This document shows positions 42,554-50,500 of a DNA stretch of 53,383 nt, piece by piece. Positions within the stretch are counted from its first letter, which is position 1. Each line of letters opens with the position of its first letter. Source of the stretch: Streptomyces palmae. Lineage in GTDB: Bacteria > Actinomycetota > Actinomycetes > Streptomycetales > Streptomycetaceae. Made by a program: the position numbers and the translations under genes. The stretch is from contig NZ_SRID01000006.1 of assembly GCF_004684805.1 (NCBI RefSeq), positions 1-53,383 on the forward strand. The letters run 5' to 3'. Under the pieces are notes generated by a model. It made no database searches. It saw nothing but the letters and a program-made list of their open reading frames with translations, and was not told the origin of the DNA.

Positions 42554-44326
42554 ATGACCCGTCCGCTCAATGGGATGAGTGTTCCCGGTAGGACCAGTTT
42601 CCTGGAGGAGCTCCTGCGGGGGGCGCTGCGGCTGGATCTCCTCGATCCCTTTCCGGCGCAGCCCGAGGAGGACCGCAAGATCGGGGACGCGGTGGTCGCC
42701 GAGGCCAAGGAGTTCGCCCGGCAACTGGTGGACCCCGCCGAGCTGGAGCGGACCGGAGTACTGCCCCAGGAGGCGGTCGACCGGCTGCGGGAGAGCGGGT
42801 TCGTGAAGCTCCAGGGATCACCGGAGCTGGGCGGGCTCGGCCTGTCCGACCTCAACGCCTTCCGCGTCGTGCAGGCCGTATCGAGCTGGTCGATGCCGCT
42901 GGGCCTGGCCGTCGCCGTGCAGAACTCCATCGGCTTCGGCCCGCTGGTGCGGATCCTCCCGGACGGCCCGCTGCGCGAGATGCTGGCCGCAAGGGTCAGG
43001 GAGGGGCTGCTCTCCGGCTTCGCCGACACCGAGCCCGCGGGCGCCGCCAACCATCGGCGGGAGACCGTCGCCGTACCCACCGAGGACGGGACGGCCTACC
43101 TGGTCAGCGGCGAGAAGGTGTTCAGCGGCAACGCCCCGGTCGCCGACCTGCTCGGAGTGGTCGCCACCGTACGGGAGGACGACCGGGAGATCCGCAGGCT
43201 GCTGGTGGTGGATCCGCAGGCGCCCGGGGTGCGGCGGACCGCGGTGCACGAGTTCATGGGCATCAAGGGCGTCCCGAACGGCGGCTTCACCCTGGACCGG
43301 GTGCGGGTGCCCCGGGAACACGTCTTCGTGGAGCAGCCCAGCGCCCATGACGTGCGGATCACCGCGCAGGCCGGCGGGCTGGCCGTGCTCGGCCGGATGT
43401 ACCTCATCGCCGCCCCCGCCCTGGCCATCGCCAAGCAGTGCCTGGACTGGTCGCGCGGCTTCGTACGGCGGCGCAGGATCGACGGGGTGCCGCTCGCCGA
43501 GTACGAGGAGATCCAGCACCTCGTCGCCGCCTCCCTCGCCGACACCTTCGCCATCGAGGCCGTGTCCGAGTGGAGCCTGCTGTGCGAGGACGCCGGGCTC
43601 AACCCGCTCTTCGAACAGGCCGTCGCCAAGAACGTCACCTCGGTGCTGTGCTGGGGCGTGGTGGACCGCACCATGTCCCTGTTCGGCGCGGAGGGCTATG
43701 AGACCGCGGCCAGCAAGGAGCGGCGCGGCGCGCCCCCGGTGCCGCTGGAGCGCGCCTTCCGGGACGCGCGCAACCTGCGCATCTCCGGGGGCGTCGACTT
43801 CCAGCTCGACTACTGGCTGTCCAAGCTCGCGATCTTCTCCTACCACCGGGCGGACGCCCTGGACGACGGCACCGGCGCCGAGCGGGCCGCCGGCGCGCGC
43901 ACCCGGCTGCACACCGCGCTGAGCCCCCGCAACCGCGAGCACCTGGACCGGCTCCATGAACTCCTCGGCGGTTTCCGCTCCCGGTGCGCCGAACTGGCCC
44001 GGTGCCACCCCGAGGACCAGGACCTGTTCGCGCGGGAGCACCAGCTGATCGCGGTCGCCCGCTGGGCCACCGAGATCATGACCGCCAGCCTGGTCCTGGC
44101 CCGGGCCGCGCGCCGCTCGGCCGAGGACGACGCCGAGGCCCAGGACCTCGCCGACATCTACTGCACCGGGGCGCTGGAGCGGATCGACGGGTACGCGCGC
44201 CAGGCGGGCGAGGAGTATCGGCCCGACACCCGCCGGGTGACCGAGCGGTGGATCGAGGAGAGCGGCCACACCGGGCTGCTCGACGACATCGCCACCGGAC
44301 CCGGACAGGAGAGCCGGCGCGACTGA
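42554..44326 (+). CDS. Acyl-CoA dehydrogenase-like flavoprotein of the NRPS cluster
   Basis: 590 residues from ATG 42554 with GGAGG 8 bases upstream. N-terminal helical part VVAEAKEFARQLVDPAELER, then GFVKLQGSPELGGLGLSDLN; mid-domain FADTEPAGAANHRRETVAVP, TAYLVSGEKVFSGNAPVADL; FMGIKGVPNGGFTLDRVRVP; C-terminal LFGAEGYETAASKERRGAPP and ARNLRISGGVDFQLDYWLSK. The FAD-binding and base-containing segments of the acyl-CoA dehydrogenase family are recognisable, and a ~170-residue helical tail makes it longer than the ~380-residue classic enzymes (closer to VLCAD-size). It is 217 bases upstream of the NRPS on the same strand, so it likely desaturates the starter acyl chain or a carrier-bound amino acid. 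Confidence 0.88.
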   Translation: MTRPLNGMSVPGRTSFLEELLRGALRLDLLDPFPAQPEEDRKIGDAVVAEAKEFARQLVDPAELERTGVLPQEAVDRLRESGFVKLQGSPELGGLGLSDLNAFRVVQAVSSWSMPLGLAVAVQNSIGFGPLVRILPDGPLREMLAARVREGLLSGFADTEPAGAANHRRETVAVPTEDGTAYLVSGEKVFSGNAPVADLLGVVATVREDDREIRRLLVVDPQAPGVRRTAVHEFMGIKGVPNGGFTLDRVRVPREHVFVEQPSAHDVRITAQAGGLAVLGRMYLIAAPALAIAKQCLDWSRGFVRRRRIDGVPLAEYEEIQHLVAASLADTFAIEAVSEWSLLCEDAGLNPLFEQAVAKNVTSVLCWGVVDRTMSLFGAEGYETAASKERRGAPPVPLERAFRDARNLRISGGVDFQLDYWLSKLAIFSYHRADALDDGTGAERAAGARTRLHTALSPRNREHLDRLHELLGGFRSRCAELARCHPEDQDLFAREHQLIAVARWATEIMTASLVLARAARRSAEDDAEAQDLADIYCTGALERIDGYARQAGEEYRPDTRRVTERWIEESGHTGLLDDIATGPGQESRRD

Positions 44327-44378
44327 GCGCCTCGCCCCCCCCAGCGCCCGCGGAGCGCCTCGCCCCCCAGCGTCCCGC

Positions 44379-44396
44379 GGAGCGCGGGCCCGCTCC
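44379..44396 (+). terminator. Hairpin between dehydrogenase and NRPS genes
   Basis: GGAGCG (44379-44384) pairs with CGCTCC (44391-44396); an overlapping 10-bp palindrome GCGGGCCCGC lies at 44384-44393. Just upstream, a 27-28-bp unit (GCGCCTCGCCCCCC...CCGCGGA) is repeated twice. It may attenuate rather than separate transcription. Confidence 0.35.
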
Positions 44397-44543
44397 CCGA
44401 TCCACCCGCGCAGTTCTTTCCCCGGAGACCCTCCGGGCGGCCACCCCATGCCCCTTCGGCATGCCACGAACACCCGACTTCCCCACGTCCGCTGACCGAC
44501 CCTCGGCAGCACCCCGTCTTGGCGCGCAGGAAGAGGAACCGCG

Positions 44544-47500
44544 ATGCACTCCCCGCAGAGCCACCCGCTGTCCCCGGCCCAGTCCGGCATCTGGTACGCG
44601 CACCAACTGGACCCCGCCAGCCCCGCCTACCACTGCCTCCAGTACCTCGACATCCAGGGCACCCTCGACACCGCCCTGTTCACCGAGGCCGTCCGCCAGG
44701 CCACGACGGAGGCGGACGGCCTGCACGTGCGCTTCGAGGCGGGCACCGGCGGGCCGCGCCAGATCCTGCTGCCGACCACCGCACCCGAGGTGCCGGTCCA
44801 CGACCTGACGGCCGAGCCGGACCCCTTCGCCGCCGCCCTGCGATGGATGCGCAGGAGGCTCCTGGACCCCTTCGACCTGGAATCGGGCCGGGTCGGCGAC
44901 TGCGCCGTGCTGGAACTGGCCCCGGACCGCACCCTGTGGGTGCAGCGCTACCACCACATCGTCACCGACGGCCAGATGTACAACCTCATCACCCACCGCA
45001 TCGCCGAGATCTACCGGGCGAGTGCCGCCGGACAGCCGCTGCCCGCCGCGCGTTTCCAGCCACTGGCCGAGGCACTTCAGGAAGCGGCCGGCTACCGCGG
45101 CTCCGAGCGGTACGCGGCCGACCGGGCGTACTGGCACCAGCGCTTCGCCGACCGTCCCGAGCCCCTGGAGCTGACCTGGGCCGAGGGCGGCACGGGCATC
45201 GCGCACCAGGTCCGCCGCACCGACCTGACCGTCACCGCGGAACAGCACCGGGCCCTGCGCGCGGCGGCCCGGGAGGCCGGTACCACCTCCTCCCGCGCGC
45301 TGATCGCCCTGCTGGCCGGCTACGCGCACCGGATGTCCGGCCGCGAGGACGTCGTGGTGGGCCTGGCCGCCCACGGCCGGCGCACCCCCGCGGCGCAGCG
45401 GTTCCCCGGCATGATGTCCGACGTCCTCCCACTGCGGCTGCGCGTCGGCGCGGACACCACCTGGCGCGAACTGCTGGCCGACACCGAGGCGACCGTCACC
45501 GGGGCCATGGAGCACCAGGGCTACCGGAGCGAGGACCTGCGCCAGGAGCTCGGCTGGCCCGAGCACCGGCGGTTCGCCGGACCGCTGGTGAACCTGGTGC
45601 CACCGCTGCGGCCGGTCGACCTCGGAACCGCCTCCGGCACCCTGCACAACCTCTCGATCATGCCCACCGAGGACTTCACCCTCTGCTGCTACCGGCGCCC
45701 CAAGGGCGAACTCCAGCTCACCCTCGACGTCCATCCGGACCGCTGCGCGGACACCGAACTCGCCGAGCACCGCGAACGCCTGGCCACCCTCCTGGACGCC
45801 CTGGGCTCCGGCTCCGTACACCACCCGGTGTCCGCCACCGACGCCATCGGACCGGCCGAGCGCCGACGGCTGCTGACCGAGTGCCAGCCGGAGCCGGTGC
45901 CGCTGCCGGACGCCTCGCTGGGCGAACTGTTCCGGCGGCAGGCCGCCCGCACCCCCGACGCGGTGGCCGTCGCCGACGGCGGCACCCGGCTCAGCTACGC
46001 GGAGCTGGAGGCCCGCTCGGAGCGGATCGCCGCCCAGCTGGACGAACACGGCGTGCGCCCCGGCTCCACCGTACTGGTGTTCATGGAACGCTCGGTGGAC
46101 CTGCTGACCGTCCTGCTGGCGGTGCTCAAGACCGGGGCGGCCTACGTACCCCTGGACGAACGGCAGCCCGCCTCCCGGCTGCGCGCCCTCCTCGCCCAGG
46201 CCGGCGGCGACCTGCTGCTCGTCGCCGGACCCACCCGCGAGCTGCCGCTGGTGCGCGAACAGGCCGCGGCGGGGCTGCCGGTACTCGACGCGGACACCCT
46301 CGCCCAGGCCGCCCCGCCCCTGTCGCCGCCGCCCCCGCGGGCCGTCCCGGCCGAGGCACCGGCCTGCGTGATGTACACCTCCGGCTCCACCGGCGTGCCC
46401 TCCGGCGTCCAGATCACCCACCGCAACATCACCGCCCTGGCCCTGGACCGGTGCTGGCGCGGCGGCGCCCACCACCGCGTGCTGTGGCACTCCCCGCACG
46501 CCTTCGACGCCGTGCTGTACGAGCTGTGGGTCCCGCTGCTCTCCGGCGGGCAGGTGTGCGTGGCCCCACCCGGACCGCTGGAGCCCGCCACCGTGCGCGA
46601 GATGATCGCCCGGCACCGGGTGACCGCGGCCTGGCTGACCGCCGGTCTGTTCGCCGCCCTGGCGGAGGAGGAACCCGACTGCCTGCGCGGCCTGGACGAG
46701 GTGTGGACCGGTGGGGACGTCGTCCCACCCGCCGCCGTGGCCCGGGTCTTCGCGCACTGCCCCGGCATCACCGTGGTCAACGGCTACGGGCCGACCGAGA
46801 CCACCACCTTCGCCACCCGGCACCGGATGACCGCCCCGCCCGCGGGCCCGGTCCCCATCGGCCGCGCCATGGACAACACCACCCTGTACGTCCTGGACGC
46901 CCAGGGCGCCCCGGTGCCCTCGGGCGCCCCCGGCGAACTCTGGGTCGGCGGCGCCGGCGTTACGGCCGGCTACGTCAACCGGCCCGAGGCCACCCGCGAG
47001 CGCTTCCGCCCCAACCCCTTCCACCCCGGCCGCATGTACCGCACCGGCGACCTGGTGCGGTACGCCCCCGACGGAACCCTGCGGTTCCTCGGCAGGGCCG
47101 ACGACCAGGTGAAGATCCGCGGCTTCCGGGTCGAGCCGCACGACATCGAGACGACCCTGGAGCGCCACCCCGAGGTGGCACGCGCCGTGGTGCTGCCGCA
47201 GGACACCCCGGGCCACGGCAAGCGCCTGGTGGCCTACCTGGTCCCGGCGGTCCGCGAGGACGCCGGCGCACCGGGGGGCCGCCCCGCCGAAGGGCACGGC
47301 CCCGACCAGGCCGACCGGACCCGGGTGGACGAGTGGCAGCACGTCTACGAGGACATGTACCGGGAAGGCGACGAGGCCGGGCTGGGGGAGGACTTCAGCG
47401 GCTGGACCGACAGCTACCTGGGCACCCCCATCCCTCGGGAGCACATGAGGGAGTGGCGCGACCGCACCGTGGAGCGCGTCCTGGAACTGCGCCCGCGGCG

Positions 47501-50500
47501 CGTGCTGGAGATCGGCGTCGGCAGCGGACTCCTGCTGGCCCGACTGGCCCCGCACTGCGCGGAGTACTGGGGCACCGACTTCTCCCGACGCGCCATCGAC
47601 CGGCTGCGGCGGAAGGTCTGCGAGGCCCCGGACCTGGCCGACCGGGTGCACCTGCTGCACCGCGAGGCACGCGACCTGTCCGGAATCCCGCTCCACCACT
47701 TCGACTGCGTGGTCGTCAACTCCGTGGTGCAGTACCTGCCCAGCGCCGACTACCTCGCCGCGGCCCTGCGCGGCGCCCTGGGCACCCTGGTACCCGGCGG
47801 GCACCTCTACGTCGGCGACATCCGGCCCCAGCGCCTGCTGCGCGCCTTCCGCACCGGTGTCGAACTGCGCCGCTCGGCACCCGGGCGCACACCGGACGAA
47901 CTGAAGCGGGCGGTCGAACAGCTCCTGCTGCACGAGAAGGAACTCCTGGTGGAACCCGAGTTCTTCACCGAGCACCTGGGCTCACTCCCCGAGGTGGCCG
48001 GCGTCGACATCCGGGTCAAACGCGGCCGGCGGCACAACGAACTCACCCAGTTCCGCTACGAGGCCGTACTGCGCACCTCCCCGGGCACCAGCCCCTCGAC
48101 CGCCCCGGACACCCGGCCGGACAGCAGCGCCGACGCCACCTCGGTGCGCTGGGGCACGGACATCGACGGCCTGCCCGCCCTGGGCCGCCACCTGCTGGCG
48201 AAGCGGCCCGCCGCGCTGCGCCTGACCGGCGTCCCCAACGCCCGGGTGAGCCCGCTGCTGCGCGCGGAGCGGGAGGTGTGCGCCGGCGGCGACCTGGCCA
48301 CCGCGCTCGACGCCCTGGACGGCGCCGCGCCGGCCGCCACCGAGCCGCTGCCCGACCCCGAGGACTTCGCGGCGCTCGGCCAGGGCCTGGGCCTGCACAC
48401 CATCCTCACCTGGTCGCACACGGCCGCGGACGGCAGCCTCGACATCCTCTTCCTGGACCCGGCGGCCCACCCCGGCGGCACCGGTCAGGAGGCGCCCGGC
48501 TTCGTCGCCGACACCTATCCGCGCCGCCCCGCCACCGGTCCCGACCCGACCGCGCAAGCGTTCACCAACCGCCCCGCGGACCGGGAGCACCAACGTGAGC
48601 TGGTCCCCGCGGTCGAGGCGTTCGCCCGGCGGCAACTGCCCGACTACATGCTCCCGGCCGCCTACGCCGTACTGGACCAGCTGCCGCTGTCGGTCAACGG
48701 CAAGGTGAACCGCGCCGAACTCCCGCCCCTGGAACACCCCACCGCCCCGGACCGGCCGTCCATTGCCCCCGCCGACCAGCCGCAGACCACCCCCGACACC
48801 GCGACCACCGCGACCGAGCGGGAGCTGGCTGCGATCTGGTCGGACCTGCTGCGGGTGCCGGTGGACGCCGCCGCGCGCCCCGACTTCTTCGCCCTGGGCG
48901 GGCACTCACTGCTCGCCACCCGGCTGGTGTCCCGCATCGGGTCACGGCTCGGGGCGGAGATCTCGCTGCGCACCGTGTTCGAACACCCCGATCTCGGCTC
49001 GCTGGCCCGGGCCGTGGACCGGCACCGCACGCCCGACGCCGAGGAGGAGCAGGAGCCGCCCGCGTCCGAGACGCTGCCCGTCTCCGGCTTCCAGGAGAGG
49101 ATCTGGCTGGACGAGCGGCTGCGCGGCTTCGGCTCCCACTACAACACCCCGCTCACCTGGCGGATCCCCGGCGGGGGCATCGACCCGGGGGCCCTGAGCA
49201 CCGCGCTCGGCCGGGTCGTCGAACGCCACGAGGTGCTGCGCACCCGCTTCGTGGAGAGCCCGAGCGGCCGGCCGCACCAGCTGGTCGGCGAGGCGTGGAC
49301 ACCCGAGGTCGTGCACCGGACCGCCGAGGGCGCCACCGAGGAGAGCCGGCTCGACCACGCCACCGCGGCCCTGCGGGAGTTCGCCCGACTGCCCTTCGAC
49401 CCCGACTCCGGGCGCCTGCTGCGCGCCATGCTGGTGGACCTCGGTGCCCCGGACCACGACCAGCTGCTCCTGTGCTGCCTGCACCACCTGGTGTGGGACA
49501 TCGGCTCCGAACCGGTCTTCCTGCGGGACCTGGCCGCCGCCTACCAGGAGGCCGCGGGCCCCGCCGCCCCGGCCGCGTACCGGGAATGGCCGGCCACCCC
49601 GCACCAGCAGCGGATGGCCTTCGTGGAGCACTTCGAACGCGGCACCGTCTACCCGGACGCCCCCGTCTACCACAACGCCACCCGGCTGCTCACCGTGGAC
49701 CGGGTGCCCGAACGGGCCGCCCTGCGCGAGGCGGTGGCCGCGACCGTGCGGCGCCACCCCGCGCTGCGCACCACGGTGCACCTGGACGGCGAGTCCTGCG
49801 TCCAGCGCGTCCACGACAGCCTGCCGATCCACTGCACCTGGCTCGACGAGGCGGACGGTGACGCCCCGGAGCGACTCGCCGACCTGCTCACCCGGCCCTT
49901 CCGGCTGGCCGAGGGCCCGCTGCTGCGCGTGGTGGCCCGCCCGGACGGCGGGGGCGGCTGCACCCTGGCGCTCGTCGCCCACCTCGCCGTCGCCGACCGC
50001 GCCTCGCTGCGGACCGTGGCCGGCGAACTGTCCACCCTGCTCGGCGGCGGGCAGCTACCGCCCGCACCGCCCTCGTTCACCCAGTGGTGGCAGGCCCGGG
50101 ACACCGAGGAGGAGGAGCGCCACACGGCCCGGCTGGCGGAGCTGCTGGACGGTGGCGGCGAGCCCCTGCGGCTGCCGGTGGACCGGACCCGGGCCGCCGT
50201 GCACGTCTACCGGGAGCAGTCGCTGCCGATCGAGGTGGCGAAGGCGGCCGAGGTCGCCGCCTTCGCCGCACGCGAGGGGGTGAGCGCGGAGGCCGTGCTG
50301 CTGGCCGCGTACACCGCCGTACTCCAGTGGTACTCCGGGCAGTACGACCTCACCGTCGGCGTGTCCAACCCGCGCCGGGACGCCGACTCGGCGGGTGTGG
50401 TGGGCCCGGTGGACGACATCCTGCCGCTGCGGCTGCGCGGCACCCCCGAGCAGTCCTTCGCCTCCTGGGCGCACACCTGCCAGGCGGGCCTGACGGCCGT

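Noticed and set aside
44076..47975. 1,299-codon leftward frame and 1,359-codon rightward frame over the NRPS
   Set aside because: Both are alternative frames of the NRPS; the true frame starts at 44544, contains all C/A/PCP motifs in order and has no stop.
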